Shown: positions 13,413 to 25,866 of the stretch, one piece after another
Layout: every line of letters starts with the position of its first letter
How positions within the stretch are numbered: the first letter of the stretch is position 1
Assembly (NCBI GenBank): GCA_035235625.1
Contig: CP141140.1
Span: 15,830,685 to 15,894,684 of the forward strand
From: Saururus chinensis
Taxonomy: Eukaryota; Streptophyta; Magnoliopsida; Piperales; Saururaceae
Direction of reading: 5' to 3'
DNA: 64,000 nt
The notes under the pieces: model-generated
Databases searched by the model: none
The model's input: the letters and a program-made list of their open reading frames with translations, nothing else
What the model was told of the DNA's origin: nothing
Translations under genes and position numbers: made by a program

Positions 13413-14699
13413 GTCCTTCACAGTGAGCTTTTTGTTTATTGTTATGGTTTGGGTTGTACTTGTGAAACTTTCCTTCTATTTAACTTTTTGTTGTAGCGAG
13501 CTTTGTGTGGCATTTTTTCCTTGAAAGTTTCCCAATCGAATGTCTGTACGCGAGCAAGCGGGTCTTGTTCCTTTGAGCCAGTGTCTTGGAGGCCCTCCAG
13601 AACAATGCATTTTAAATAGGCATAAAAAAAACCTAGGTGACTACGTGTATAATTCGTTTTGCATTGGGCTGTCTCGATTTAAATAAGAATCATAATTTGA
13701 TAATATACGATCCATCTTTGATCTTTGCTAGTTGATACTATTATTCTGGAATTGCGGCACTGGAGAGATGGCTGGAAAGGATGGAAATAGCATGAACTGA
13801 GTATTCACGAACTAACCACACCCCTCCCCTCACATGGTTGCTGAGTAAAACACAAATTAGTAGTTATTGATTATAATGCACATTCATGTAATTTTGTTGT
13901 GGACGATTTTTTTCCTATAGATTTTTATAACTTCAATGTGATTACATTACCATATGGTAGAAATATTAGGATAGATACAATATTGAGTGAATTTACTATT
14001 AGGATAGATTTTCATCTATTAATCAGGTCCTAGTAATAGCATATTTTGATGTGAATCTATAATATTATATGGGTCATAGTTTTAAAATTCTATTTTGACT
14101 TAAAAATTCCTTGAGTTGACTCGACTATGTACCGTCCTTTTTTAGTCAAACTATCGTAAAATCAAAAGTAACATGACTGTATTGACCAAGTTAGACTTCA
14201 AAACTCATCTAGTTAATTTAGCTTCCTTTCTATAGTTGTTGTATGATATATTTATAAAATAATGTTCAACTAAATTTTTTATTTTATTCTAAGTTGAATA
14301 TATTAATTTCATGTAAATCAAATATATATGTTTAATTATTAAAAAAAATAATGTATTATTTGGACCATTTTGTACACTTTTATATCTAATAGAATAGTTT
14401 ACTAGTACGCCCTTCATTCTAAATTAATAGCTCCGTTTGCCAAAAAAGTTTGTGCCATATTAATAACTTCATTTTGTTCAATTTAAGTGACTATAGAACG
14501 GATGCAGTATTATTTTTTGTATATTACTCTATTTTAAGTCTGTAAAAATTCAGAATTAACTCGACTCAAATAATTTTGGAGCTAAGTCTGAGTCGCAAAT
14601 TTGCAAACATTTGTCACTAAATGCATATCCTACTTCAGTGTGTCATAATCTAATTGCTAGAGTAAAATTCATATATACAAGTAGTTTTTTTAAACTATA
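13413..14699. other. Intergenic AT-rich DNA with MITE fragments
   Basis: No gene is seen. Near 14408-14480 is a fragment of the CTCCCTCC-type MITE family (words such as TTAATAGCTCC and TTCATTTTGTTCAA), without a recognisable second end. Confidence 0.45.
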
Positions 14700-15949
14700 T
14701 TACACCCTATGCCCTAAATTAATAGCTCTTGTAATGACCATGAATTGTCAGGACGATTTTATGTCACTAATAAATCTAAGTTTTAAGTTTTTAAAAATTT
14801 TAAATTATTTATAGGTATTTATTCGGTGAGATTTCTTAAGGACGTGATAGAGCTATCAAACAATGAGTGTAATGAGCCTTGAACTGCGCAAATCGGACTT
14901 CGGGGTCGAAAATTACAACTACAAGAAGCATGTCTTATACGTGGAACATACTTGAAAAAAGTGGGATAATCTACTTGAGGTCGAGTACCGTAAGGCTCGT
15001 CAATATGAGTTCAACGGTACCAAGAACGCATAAATCCGAGTCTGGGGTATAAAGATAAATGAGTTAGAAGTTAGAAATATTTTTTTAAAAAAGAAAAGAA
15101 AAGAAATGAAAAATTGTGCATCTCACATCGGAAGTGTGCACGTTCTATGCGGGTACGACTTGCGTAACGGGTGGGTACTGTAACGCCCGAGATTTTTCAC
15201 ACATTTTTCTCAAAATTCATGGAAAATTTTTGCAATATAACGTCTGTAAATCGGAGGAAAAATGACGAAATCAAAACCTGATAAAACAGTTTATAATTTA
15301 AAACACTAAACATCCATTTTCCATCTAAATATTTTCATCACACGGTCAAACATCGTACGGCCAAAGCAAATATCATCAGGCGCTACTCGAAAACACACGT
15401 AAGACTAAATTCGCTATGATCATAGACTTTTAAATACAAAACACTCCCAGACATCCCTGAGTGCAAGTCCCATAACAGTCCATAGACTAATCCAAATGAA
15501 AGTCCAGAATATAAACATCTTAACGTCTCGTCTCACCCAATACATTAGATCGTGGCACAAACAAACTCGTAGTGAGTCAAGCATATACCTGAGTCAACGG
15601 GAATCAATCCTCCGCTGAAATGAGCATCCATCTCCAGGAGCTCTCCAACACACACCTGCAAAAGCCTCCCGAACCACGGGGCTAAAAATGGTAGGGTGAG
15701 TATTTTCATACTCAGTAGGAAAATACCAAGTAGGGGAAATCCCAAACGGTGAACTCAATAAGTTCATAAGTACATGCGTTCATGCAACTCAAACATGAAG
15801 CAGATAGTCATATCAATATCATGCTCATGCACATACAAACATACCGAATGCACCATCGTGCCAAAGTCATACCAAATGCACCATCGTGCCAACAACATAC
15901 TAAAAGCACCATCAAACGAAACTTACACAAACACCCTTATCCAGGGTCT

Positions 15950-16340
15950 TACAAACTTACTCGTACCATCGCACGCATACTCATACAACATACACATACT
16001 TGTACGACCTTACTCGTACAATCATATGCTCACTCATACAGCTTACACATACCTGTACGACCATACTCGTACAGCTTACACTTACTCGTGCGACCTTACT
16101 CGCACATCTTACACTTACAGTCTTGCTCATAAACTTACACTTACAGTCTTGCTCGGATTCATATGCTTACAGTCTTACTCTTACAATCGTACTCATACTC
16201 TTACAGTCGTGCTCATACTCATACGGTCGTACTCATACACATACTCTTACAGTCGTGCTCAAGCTCATACGCTTACAGTCGTACTCATACACATACTCTT
16301 ACAGTCGTACTCATACTCATACTCATAATCGTACAGACGT
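15950..16340. repeat. Degenerate tandem array inside the LTR
   Basis: Words such as CTTACTCGTACAGTC and CATACTCTTACAGTCGTGCT recur with variable spacing. Translation gives meaningless Tyr-Ser/Thr-His chains in several frames. A shorter version lies at about 63000-63250 in the second LTR copy. Confidence 0.8.
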
Positions 16341-16577
16341 ACGCATACTATCGACCGCTGAAGCTCATTACAACTAATCAGCTCTAGCGTCGAGATGGAA
16401 AAGAATGCCACAGGGGCATCACCTTAACCTCCAGGGAGTGACTAGACGCCATGGACTTTTCCGAAGGTAAGGCACACCAGTGCTCATGGGGCACAGGATC
16501 AAACAGGTAAGAGTAGATCCATGATACTACTTACCTGAGCGCGCAAACATACACCCACACATAAGGGGTCATACAAT

Positions 16578-16646
16578 TGCCCACACATAAGGGGTCTTAT
16601 AGTGCCATAGAATCGCCCACCATAATGGGTCTTATAGTGCCATTGC
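16578..16646. repeat. 35-bp tandem repeat, two units
   Basis: Units beginning TGCCCACACATAAGGGGTCT (16578) and CGCCCACCATAATGGGTCTT (16613) repeat with a period of 35. The second LTR copy has three units at 63482-63586. Confidence 0.75.
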
Positions 16647-17518
16647 CACTCTTGGGCAGAAAAACATACAGTGCCACTTGGGCAGAAACATACAGTGTCA
16701 CTCTTGGGCGGAATCATACAACGCTCTCAACAGAGCAAAAGACGTCCGGTGCTCTACACAGCACACAGACAACATCCCGCAGGATAACCACCATGGCAAG
16801 ACATGATAAATGCTTAGCCGACTCATTATCGGCTAGCTCAAACACGGAACTTAATCCGTCGAACCCTTAGGTCTCAAACTCACAACGCTATCATTAGCTG
16901 TGCTTATAATTCAAGTTTGAATTAAGTACATTATGCGGTATAATTATGCCACACAAACTCACAGTCCTCGACTGATCAAACTGATGCTGAGCCTGATCGA
17001 AACCCTAGTTCGTCAGGGCAGCAGACTTCCTTACCTCGTCCATATCATGATCAAACTCATCGTACACCAAAATCTTACAGTCTTACGTACTCCGCCATCC
17101 CCTTATGGCTAAATCAGCTTACACTAACATCATCAAATGAAGCTCCTCAGAGTCAACCCAGTTGTCGCCCTCTTACTTATACCTCACTTATTGAACTTAC
17201 TTTTCACTTCATAATTTGTACGTTATGCTTGTACAATTATGCACACTCTTACTGTCTGACCACTCCCCCGAACATATGCTCTGATACAAACCAAACCAAC
17301 CGCTCCAAATCCTTGCCCATCATACTCATATCCTCTGTCCTCCGTCATACGCTTACACATCCATATCCAAATCCATACGAAAGCTTTGTCACCTCTTACT
17401 ATCCATCGCCCATACCTCAGCCCGCATACACTTACACAGATCCATAGCATAGGCCATTAGCCATCAAACATACGTATGTCTATCACACATACATATAACA
17501 TACACAGCTTACAACCAT

Positions 17519-17740
17519 GCTCACTAGCCATCACTAGTGCATACATACACATTTATACATACGCCAAACATACACGCTAGCCATCACTAGCACATGCATA
17601 CATACATCAGACATACACGCTAGTCATCACTAGCACATGCATAATCCATACATACTCCGAACATGCACGCTAGCCATCACTAGCACATGCATACTTACGT
17701 TAACATACACGCTAGCCATCACTAGCACATGCTCAATCAA
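17519..17740. repeat. Tandem array around GCTAGCCATCACTAGCACAT
   Basis: The core GCTAG(C/T)CATCACTAG starts at 17576, 17619, 17669 and 17711, with a related unit near 17520, so the period is 42-50 bp. Spacers are CATACATAC-type. It is part of the long LTR. Confidence 0.8.
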
Positions 17741-19354
17741 CATACAAAACTTACCGACAAACACGCTAGTCATCATACATACTTACATCCAACATACTTA
17801 CAGCCAACATGCATATCGTATGCATTTCAACATACCATATAATCATGCTTACATGCACATCGTGCAATCCTAGCATGCTACTACTCATTCAAGCATGCTT
17901 TCATGAAATTACGAGTTCAAAGCTCCCCTACCTCGTAATCATGACGTTCGATGGCGAGCACACGACGGTGGCGGCGTCGGCGACGGAGTTGGCGGTCAAA
18001 ACCGTTGCCTGGCTGAGAGAGCTGCTGTCCCGAGGATTTAGGATGTGCCGGAACTACTCACGGCCAAATGGAGTGTCAGATGTCAAAGCGACAAAGTCCA
18101 CAAACCACTGCGGCACACTAGGGGCGGCCTGGAGAAAAGTCAAGCCAACATATGTGGCAGTGCGACCAAAAATCGAGTGTGTACTCACTGAAGATCGGCC
18201 GGTGGCTAAGACGTGCTCAACCGGCCACAAGACGTCGAAATCGGCCGTGGACAGCACCCAACGGCGACGATTTCGGTCAACAAAGGCCCACATAAGGGCG
18301 GAGGGCATGGGGCGACACTCGAGGACAGTGGAGAGGTGGAGGAGGACTCTAGTGGTCAACTCCACTCGGTGGCAAAGCCATCCGATGGTCAGGCGGCACA
18401 AATACGGCGCCTAAACCCAAAAATGCATGCGTGGCCACATGCACACGCGGCTACATAACACCCGTGGCCCAAAGGGGCGGGGGAGAGGGCTGAACAGGGG
18501 CGGCCCAAGGCCCACCAAAGGCTGTCAAGGCTAAGGCCCCTAACAGTGGCTAATCAAAGCGGTGACATCGCCGATCGCCACCCACAACCAATATATTTGG
18601 TGCGGGCAACTGTGCATCTCACACGGTATAGGGCAAAAGCAAGCGGCCCACTCTGAGCGGAGGTGTAATTGGCCAAGTGGGGCTGACCCTCACTGTTGCC
18701 GAGCCGGGGCAGAGCCCACTATGGCCAAATGGCCCACGGCTCGCCAATGGCAACGACCCGAGATGCACCCAAAGCGTCTAATCGGGCGGATCAAAACCAT
18801 AGGGGCGAAGCGGGGTCGGGAAAGGCAACCCCCTACTGACACCGGGTCGAGGTAGGCTGGACGGAGTCCTACCGGTGGCCGGACGACAACCGGAAACCCA
18901 CCGACGTCCAAAAAAATCTCACGGACAGTGAGATGAAAAATGTAAACAAAACCCGACCCAAAGTTCGGCAGCTCACAGCGGAGTGCAGAAAGCACGGTGG
19001 CGGCTCTAGCCAGCGCCTATGGGTTCCTAGCGGCCAACTAAACATAAGTCTAGTTGAGAGCGGCCGCAAACGACGTCAAAATCGTACACCCACAGCTCAA
19101 AAACGGGATTAAAGGAGTGAAAAATCCCGAAAAAGGTTCGGTACCTCGTGTAGGAGCGAAGAGGCCGTGGCGGCGGTCATAGCCGGTGTCTATGGACTCG
19201 TGGCGGTGAGGCAAAGCAGATCTAAACAAGAACCGCCAAAATCCAATGATGGAGGAGGGAGAACGGAGCGACCGGAATCAGCCTCGGGTTCTCCAAAAAC
19301 ACACTGGACGTGAAAAAGTTTCTTCTGTAAGTTTCTGGAACGAAACTTGCTGTG

Positions 19355-19372
19355 ATCGGCTTTTAAGCCGAT
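19355..19372 (-). promoter_or_regulatory. LTR TATA-like box inside an 18-nt hairpin
   Basis: ATCGGCTT-TT-AAGCCGAT is an inverted repeat with 8-bp arms. On the minus strand it contains TTAAAAG and is followed downstream by a GC-rich leader-like region. The promoter role is inferred from its position in the LTR. Confidence 0.4.
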
Positions 19373-19713
19373 TTTTACTATTCACCTTTTCAATTTTTTC
19401 ATCCACATCCCTAATGCGCGTTAACTCACTGGTTACGCGTTATACCTCCAAAATTCGCGCCGTAAGCGTGCAGCGAGGCCCGCGGCCTGCGACTAAGCCC
19501 CACACCCGACTATACGGGTATAAATACAAGGGAAAAATATATAAATATGAATACGTCGTAGCGTCACATTTTCCCGCCGAAAATGACCAGAAAAATAGCA
19601 GGAAAATCACAGAAAATCGTAGAAAATTCTGGGACATTACAGGTACCACGTGCGTCGCGTCACCTCAAATGGAGGCGTCACCAATTTTGGTAGCACAACA
19701 CCGCCATTTGGTG

Positions 19714-19721
19714 TATATAAG
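19714..19721 (+). promoter_or_regulatory. TATA box of the outer LTR
   Basis: TATATAAG lies about 70 bp after the inner insertion point. Downstream sequence has leader-like character. This sets the plus orientation of the outer LTR. Confidence 0.5.
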
Positions 19722-19892
19722 TAGCTCAAGGGGATTTTTGGAGATCATACTTCATTTTCTATGTTTCTAATCATTTTGAGTCTGATATAGACCGTTTAAA
19801 AGACGTTATTAACAAAATTGAACATGGGTTACGCAATGGAGGGTCCGTTCTTTGAGTTGAGCACTCTAGAGGGGGAAAAGACTCCAAAAAAT

Positions 19893-20060
19893 AGGAGGCT
19901 CTATCTATCACCTACGAGCGCGGAAAGTGAGAAGCGTCTCCTGGTAAGAGGAGGTTCTATCCACCGCCTATGAGCATGGAAAGTAAGAAGAATCTCCGGG
20001 TAAAGGGAAGTTCTGTCTAACACCTTTGAGCGTGAAAAGAGTGATGAACTTTGGGAAAGA
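19893..20060 (+). repeat. 56-bp tandem repeat in the outer LTR
   Basis: Three diverged units start near 19893, 19949 and 20005. Each carries AGGAGGTTCTATC, a GAGCATGGAAAG-type word and a TCTCCGGGTAAAG-type word. Confidence 0.65.
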
Positions 20061-21149
20061 GGAGTGTCTGTTTGTAGCCTTAATGAAAGAAACATTCTGG
20101 AGTAAGAGGAGGCTCCATCCGCCATCTTCGAACTTGAAGGGGAGGACGCCCTGATGGAAGGAGCAACTCCGAATGCCGCTACTTCCGAGGAACTTTAAGA
20201 GAATAAGCGTTTCTGACATTCTGATTTAAAATATTATCTTATGTTGTTAGCTTAATATGCTAAATAATACATATGCTATGCTCTAATCCGATACATTATG
20301 ATCTATTTTACTTTGATTTTATCTGTTCTGAAATGCTTTGTTTTGATCCGATGTGTTTTGATATGCTCTGTTGTGATATGATATGTTTCGATCTAATATG
20401 ATTTGATATAATCCAATATAAACTTATGTGTTTTGGTATGCTCTGCAATCGAGCGAGATGTATGATTTTGCTAATTTGTTAGCTTCTATTTTACTTTGAT
20501 GATTTATGAGATTTGCGTCTAACTCCGAATATTTTATCAGATGATAAGTATTATGACTTAAATGATTTTGTGCTGCCTAATGCATGTATTAGCCGTTAGG
20601 CAAAACTATATTCGGATCCGATCATATTGGAATAATAATAGAAATGTTATCCAATACGTACATAGGCAACTAATGGTACAACAATGTTGGCCTGATCAAA
20701 ATTAATTATAAATATATGCTTTATTCTAGTCTATGTGTAGGGAAGTTTTGAAACTCCGTAGTACGTAAAGGAATGTTACAACTCTCGTACACAAATGATG
20801 TTTCCTTGTTAGAGGAAGAAAATTTTTTATTTGAGATTTTTGGACCCTGATTCAGGCTGGGTCATTATAGCTTCATTTGTTAAAAAAGTATGTTCCCTAT
20901 TAATAGCTCTATTTTCCTTCTCTTACATGTAAATGTTACCGTTCAATAAAAACCACTATTTTTCTAAATGGAGCTATTAATACAAGATGGATGGAGCACG
21001 ATCTTAATGCAAAGTTTATTAATTCAACCTTTGAGAAATGTACAAATTATTCCAAATAGTAGATATTGTGACTACAATATCAATGAAATTGAAAGAAATG
21101 AGATATATTATTATTATCATCGCACTTATTCATATATGTAAAAAGTGTT

Positions 21150-21346
21150 CTCCCTCCATCCAATATTAATAGGTACATTTGGAAAAATAACAATTTTTAT
21201 TAAAGAGTAAACTTCACATCTAAGAGAAAGGAAAATAAGTTTACAATAATCTTTTTTAAGTACCCAACCACTTAAATTGAACAAAATTGAGCTATTAATA
21301 TGAATTTTTTGGGGTCAAATAGAGCTATTAATGTAGAATAGAGGGA
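21150..21346. mobile_element. CTCCCTCC-type MITE, 197 bp
   Basis: It begins CTCCCTCCATCCAATATTAA and ends TTAATGTAGAATAGAGGGAG, inverted repeats of about 25 bp. Interior words such as TCAAATAGAGCTATTAATG repeat the terminal motif. CTCCCTCC termini are known from Stowaway (Tc1/mariner-type) MITEs, but a TA duplication is visible only on the right. Confidence 0.7.
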
Positions 21347-21499
21347 GTAATATTTAAGAAAGTTAATTTATCAACCTTTTACACTATCTACTAATTTTTT
21401 ACTTAATTTATTAATTATTATAAAAAATAAATTATGAAATTAAATAATTAATATGAAATAAATTTTTTAAATTTAAATAATTAATAAAGACAAAGGGAG

Positions 21500-24400
21500 T
21501 ACATTATTAGTACGGTACCTTTGGCATTTTTTTTCCGCGGTCCCATCCTTTGACACCTGTGCTGTTTATTATAAGAGAAGTACTTGTTATTTAATTTTTT
21601 CTTGACAAAGACAAAACTCTTGATTTGGGTTGATCTTAAACATCCTGTTGTAACTTGAAAGTTAATACTACACTAGATCCCTTTGAGTTTTGTTCACTTA
21701 CAGACTTCTCCTTCAAAACTCATCCTCCGGCCATCAATAGTGTTGTCCTTGACACTAGTGAAATTTGTCCCCCACAAGTGCTAAGTGCTCATCTTGTTGA
21801 ATCATGTATTTGAAGTTGGTGAAAGCATTTTTCATCCTCCTTTCTCATTACGAGCCAAGCATAAGGAATACATATAAAATATCTATTTTTAAAACTAACG
21901 ATGTACATATTAACACATATTAATATAAGTAATATTTATATTAATATATACTAACATGTACGCCATGGATATTGAAAATAACCATTGATCTTAAAAGTAA
22001 ATACTTTTCTTATCCAAACATAAAAAAAAAAAACTAACTGCCCAAACTTTGGGTAGTACATGTACCACCATGGTGCAGTTCATTGGTTACTCGCACCACC
22101 CTGCCTTTCTCTCTTTAATGTCATTGCTGGGCTTGGAGTTGGCTGAAAAGCACATAAACAAACTTTCTTTTTACACTTAATACATGATGCACAGGCCCTA
22201 TACAGGTGACAACTGTTCCTATGAGCTAGCTACTCGGTCAACTGGGTGATTTCATCATACTTGAAAATTGATCGTCTCTTATTCACAAGACTTTACAGCA
22301 AAAGAAAGCTTCCCAAAGTCTTAAAGAGGAAGGGACACTACATAGGGGGCATTTGAACTGAAAAGAAGTGAGAAAAAAATGAAGAATTATCTCCGTTCAG
22401 ACGCCATTATAAGCCATTGATGATAGTGGGGTAGTGAATAAGCCATTGATGATAGTAGGGTAGTGAAGCATTTGGGGATGTCAAACCAAACAAGGAAATG
22501 TTGTTGACGGCAAGGAAAAGAAATGGTTGCGTTGGATTTGGGCGTGCTTCTCATCACATACAAGCCATGTTCCCCCAAACAAAAACACACAATAGACCCT
22601 CCCCCACCACATGGAATTCACGTTGAAAGGGCTGCTGTACATGGGAATTGCACCCCTAAAGCCTTGGGTTCCCTCAATCCTTTTCATCATCCTCCTGCCA
22701 TAAAAGCAAAGCATGATGGAACTGTGCCCGTTGAGGCCCAGCACGCGGAAGTAGCACACTCTTTCCCCTCTACAGTGCATCTGTTTTTCCTCAAGAGATG
22801 TAGACGAAAAACAACATGGAAGAGTAGCAATGGCGGGGAAGTGTAATACAGGCAATGATGGGGGTTGTGTCAAGAGACAAAGGGGGACACCTTTATATCT
22901 GTCTCTCGGATCTCTTTCATGGTGGTGGGAATGTCAGGCACTCGACCCATACAACTGTTGGGGAGTCGTCAGGACTTGGCAGCTCCTTTTTATTGAAGTG
23001 GTCCTCAATTCACTCCACACATCCCCACATGACTAATTATTAAGAAAACCCATCATTATTCGTTTTCTCATTCCAAACTCAACAAATTGCATCGGATTAT
23101 TTTGAACTTATGCACCGACCCTCTCCTCTTCCTGAATATTTGCAGATGAGAGCTACACTATTCAACTCGTCATCAATTTTTCTGTGGTAAACCAAGAACC
23201 TAACAAAGACATGGAAGGACCTGGAGAGAGGGAAGACCGGAGGAGAGAGACCAGGTGGAACGATGGGAGATGGGGGGGGGGCGGGGCGGGTCCATGGAAG
23301 GAAGAAAGGTAGAGACATGCACAGCCCACAGAGGAGGGCCTCAACCTCCCCACTGAAAAGGCTGCAAAGAATAGAAATGGAAATCAGGGTCGACCACCCT
23401 TTTTCTCGACTTGTCAACATCCAACACCATCCCCTTTTCCCCGCAAACCTCTCTCTTCCCAATTCCCTCACTATCTCCGTTAACTCTAACGGCGACAAAA
23501 ACAAACGGGGGAGAGAGAGAGAGAGGAAGATGGCGGTGGGGAACTGGGTGGTTGGTGTTGGTTCACTGTGGATCTGTACAGTGCAGACAGGAAACGTCAT
23601 CTGCTCAGACGAAGCTGAAGAAGATAAGAGACGAGAGAGGGAGAGGGGAGTAGGGAGGGACAAAGGACAAGGGAGCGGAAGCGGTTTCCCGCCAGCTGAC
23701 AGAGGAGAGAGGGAGGATGACGTACGGTGGTCAGTAAGTCGCGTCAGACGTCGTGCGGAGGGCGAAAGAGTCACATGACCGCCCATCATCATCACATTAT
23801 TTTAATCCCATTGTCTTTTGGCTCCATACCCCCCACCCTTCCAAGTCCCAAGATCCAAACTCTCCCTCTCTCCCCCAGTCCCCCATCTCATTTAACTCTC
23901 CCACTTTCTCTTTCATCCGTCTCTTTTAAATCGATAAACAACACGTTTCTTCCCTAAAAAAATAGTAACATAATCTAATCCAAATGATCTTGCCATTAGA
24001 GTACTAAACCCTAATCACATATACAATGGGTTGTTTTCCTTTTAGAGACACGGCATTTTAAAACTAAAAAACGGTCCAGTTTAAGTCCACAACACGCCTT
24101 CTGAGATGGGCGTCAAGGATGTCGGAAGTTGACGCACCTAAGACCAGCCCAGCTGCCTTAAATGCCGACAATTTATTTTTTCCCCAACCCCCACAGTAAT
24201 TCTGCCCTTCTCACTGTAACCCGAATGCCGATTGGCCCTGATAAAGTTGTTTGTAGCTTCTGCTTTCCCCCCCGAGTCCCCTCTGCTCCTGGTGAATTTT
24301 AATTTTTTTTTTTCGCGAGGCAATCAAAGGGAGGATAATAAAGCCATGTGACCAGGTCAATAGTTGTCATATCAGTTCTGACACGGGCTTGCGAATAATT

Positions 24401-25062
24401 CCTTTGTTGTTTTAATTATCATCATCCTGCTGTACCTGCAGATTTATTACGTGGAGGGGAGTTGCAGCGTTGCATAATTTGCATTTGCCTTTGCCTTTGT
24501 CTGTTTCCGTTTTTTTCACCGTGCAGTAAAACAGTCAAGAGTGAAGAGGGTTGCCGGTCTTGAGGAGGGCAGAGGTCTTCACTGATTACGGGCTGCAGCC
24601 CGTGGGACGGAGTCAGACTAGCTAGCAAGTAGCACCCCCCCCGGCTCAGCTCTGATCAGTGCTTAGTTGTAAGTTGTGACTTGTGAGAGAGAGTGATAGC
24701 TGCTTTGGGAAAGTTATTACTGATGCAGCAGTGCAGTGGAGAGGAAGGGTGAAGAGGAATTGAATATTGAATATGGTGTCCGCACTCTTTCACCCCTCTC
24801 TCCCCTCTTATCATCTCCTCACCCGGCCTCCACCCCACTGGCTTTTTCGCTGGTAAAAAAGTTTCGGTATGATTATCCTGGTTTAGAGTATAACATATGG
24901 TTTAGATTATGTTGAGCAAAGAGAGAGTAAAGGGTGTAACAAAAACCTGGGCTTTTCTCCTTGTGTGTGTGCTTGAGATTGATTAAGTTGGCTCTGTTCA
25001 TCGGGGGGAGGAGGCGGGAGGGGGGGTGGTGGACCGGTGGTGGTGGTGGGGGGTTGGGGGCT
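21500..25062. other. Upstream region of the ZHD gene, no other gene called
   Basis: No protein family was recognised here. From about 23100 to 23970 the DNA becomes strongly strand-biased: purine-rich on the plus strand (a GAGAGAGAG tract near 23512-23526), then pyrimidine-rich. Long open frames on both strands follow from this composition. The last 100 bases before the ATG are G-rich, with GGTGGT repeats. The region probably holds the ZHD promoter and leader. Confidence 0.5.
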
Positions 25063-25866
25063 ATGGACTACGAGCAGCATGACGATGGGGACGAGGAGAT
25101 GGAAATCCCGTCTGGCTTTGAACAGCTGGGCAACTCGTCTGCCTCGTTGGCGGCGCCGGCGGGTGCAGGAGGGTTTAGGGGGAAAAGCGGGGATGGCCTG
25201 AGCGGGTCGCACCACCATTACCACGCGGGAGGAGGCGGGCGGAAGGGCGGAAACGCTGCTAACCACGGCGGCACCCGGTACCGGGAGTGCCTAAAGAACC
25301 ACGCGGTGGGCATCGGCGGCCACGCTTTGGACGGCTGTGGCGAGTTCTTGGCGGCAGGGGAGGAGGGCACTCTGGATGCCCTCAAGTGCGCTGCCTGCAA
25401 CTGCCACCGCAACTTTCACCGCAAGGAGACTGAGGGGGATGCGGCGATGGCTGCCGCAGCAGCCGCCGCATACGCCCACCACCATGGGGGTGCCGCTGCG
25501 ACCGCCTTCTCGCCTTACTACCGGACGCCGGCTGGGTACCTGCACCTGACGCGGCCACAGCCGCTAGCGCTTCCGTCGACGTCGGGCGGGGGTGGCGCGC
25601 ACAGCAGGGGAGAGGAGCAGGACGACGTGTCCAACCCGAGCAGCGGGGGCGGGCCGCCACACTCGGGCCCGAAGAAGCGGTTCCGGACCAAGTTTACACC
25701 GGAGCAGAAGGACAAGATGCTTGCGTTTGCGGAGCGGGTCGGATGGCGGATCCAGAAGCAGGACGAGGCTGCGGTTCAACAGTTCTGCGCCGAGACCGCC
25801 GTCAAGCGCCATGTGCTCAAGGTCTGGATGCATAACAACAAGCACACCCTCGGCAAGAAACCCTAG
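25063..25866 (+). CDS. Zinc-finger homeodomain (ZHD) transcription factor
   Basis: A single exon of 267 aa. Residues 1-70 are acidic and then Gly/His-rich. Residues 72-122 form the ZF-HD dimerisation domain, beginning [11 protein letters not shown], with [10 protein letters not shown] and [13 protein letters not shown] supplying the Cys/His ligands. A poly-Ala/His and Gly/Pro/Ser linker follows (about 128-203). Residues 204-266 form the homeodomain, with KKRFRTKFT at its start and [20 protein letters not shown] as the recognition helix. ZHD proteins dimerise and bind DNA with an ATTA core; members act in floral and leaf development and stress response. Lack of introns and the length are normal for the family. 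The ATG at 25063 is chosen because the MDYE start and acidic lead are family-like; the open frame extends 34 codons upstream into a G-rich leader but with no better start. No homeodomain residue appears lost, so this is not a mini zinc-finger (MIF) form. Confidence 0.95.
   Translation: MDYEQHDDGDEEMEIPSGFEQLGNSSASLAAPAGAGGFRGKSGDGLSGSHHHYHAGGGGRKGGNAANHGGTRYRECLKNHAVGIGGHALDGCGEFLAAGEEGTLDALKCAACNCHRNFHRKETEGDAAMAAAAAAAYAHHHGGAAATAFSPYYRTPAGYLHLTRPQPLALPSTSGGGGAHSRGEEQDDVSNPSSGGGPPHSGPKKRFRTKFTPEQKDKMLAFAERVGWRIQKQDEAAVQQFCAETAVKRHVLKVWMHNNKHTLGKKP

Larger units (their letters stand above)
15179..19641 (-). mobile_element. 4.46-kb solo LTR with GGTAC target duplication
   Basis: The sequence begins TGTAACGCCC and ends GGGACATTACA, with TG...CA ends. 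It is flanked by a perfect 5-bp duplication GGTAC (15174-15178 and 19642-19646). The minus reading puts a TATA-like box in the hairpin at 19355-19372, then a GC-rich leader-like stretch, and finally CTCGGGCGTTACA, like gypsy chromovirus LTR ends. The length is extreme for a plant LTR, partly because of internal tandem arrays. Open frames inside (for example 17809-18414) match no retroelement domain. A second copy starts at 62202. Confidence 0.85.
14730..20869 (+). mobile_element. Solo LTR (gypsy/chromovirus-like), interrupted by a second LTR
   Basis: The ends TGTAATGACC and GGTCATTATA are complementary but for one base in the final CA. Subtracting the 4463-bp inner insertion and one copy of its 5-bp duplication leaves about 1.67 kb, a usual LTR size. 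The flanks GCTCT and GCTTC are a possible worn 5-bp target duplication inside the MITE. A TATATAAG box at 19714-19721 shows plus orientation. No gag or pol is present, so this is a solo LTR left after recombination. A diverged relative of its U3 lies at about 46291-46500. Confidence 0.7.
14700..20998. mobile_element. CTCC-type MITE split by nested LTR insertions
   Basis: The left piece (about 14700-14729) reads CCCTAAATTAATAGCTCT. The right piece (20870-about 20998) resumes GCTTCATTTGTTAAAAAAGT and ends GAGCTATTAATACAAGATGG. Together the pieces match the layout of the intact MITE at 21150-21346. Everything between is LTR DNA. The MITE is therefore the oldest of three layers. Confidence 0.6.

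Noticed and set aside
15774..16387. Several overlapping open frames of 74-184 codons rich in Tyr/Ser/Thr/His
   Set aside because: They are translations of a degenerate tandem repeat inside an LTR; the peptide is low-complexity in every frame.
17809..18458. Open frames of 201, 115 and 81 codons on both strands
   Set aside because: They lie in the GC-rich part of a solo LTR. No retroelement or host protein signature is visible, and similar lengths occur on both strands.
23097..23795. A 232-codon minus-strand open frame, with a 171-codon plus-strand partner
   Set aside because: Both come from the strand-biased purine/pyrimidine tract. Composition is extreme and no domain is recognisable.
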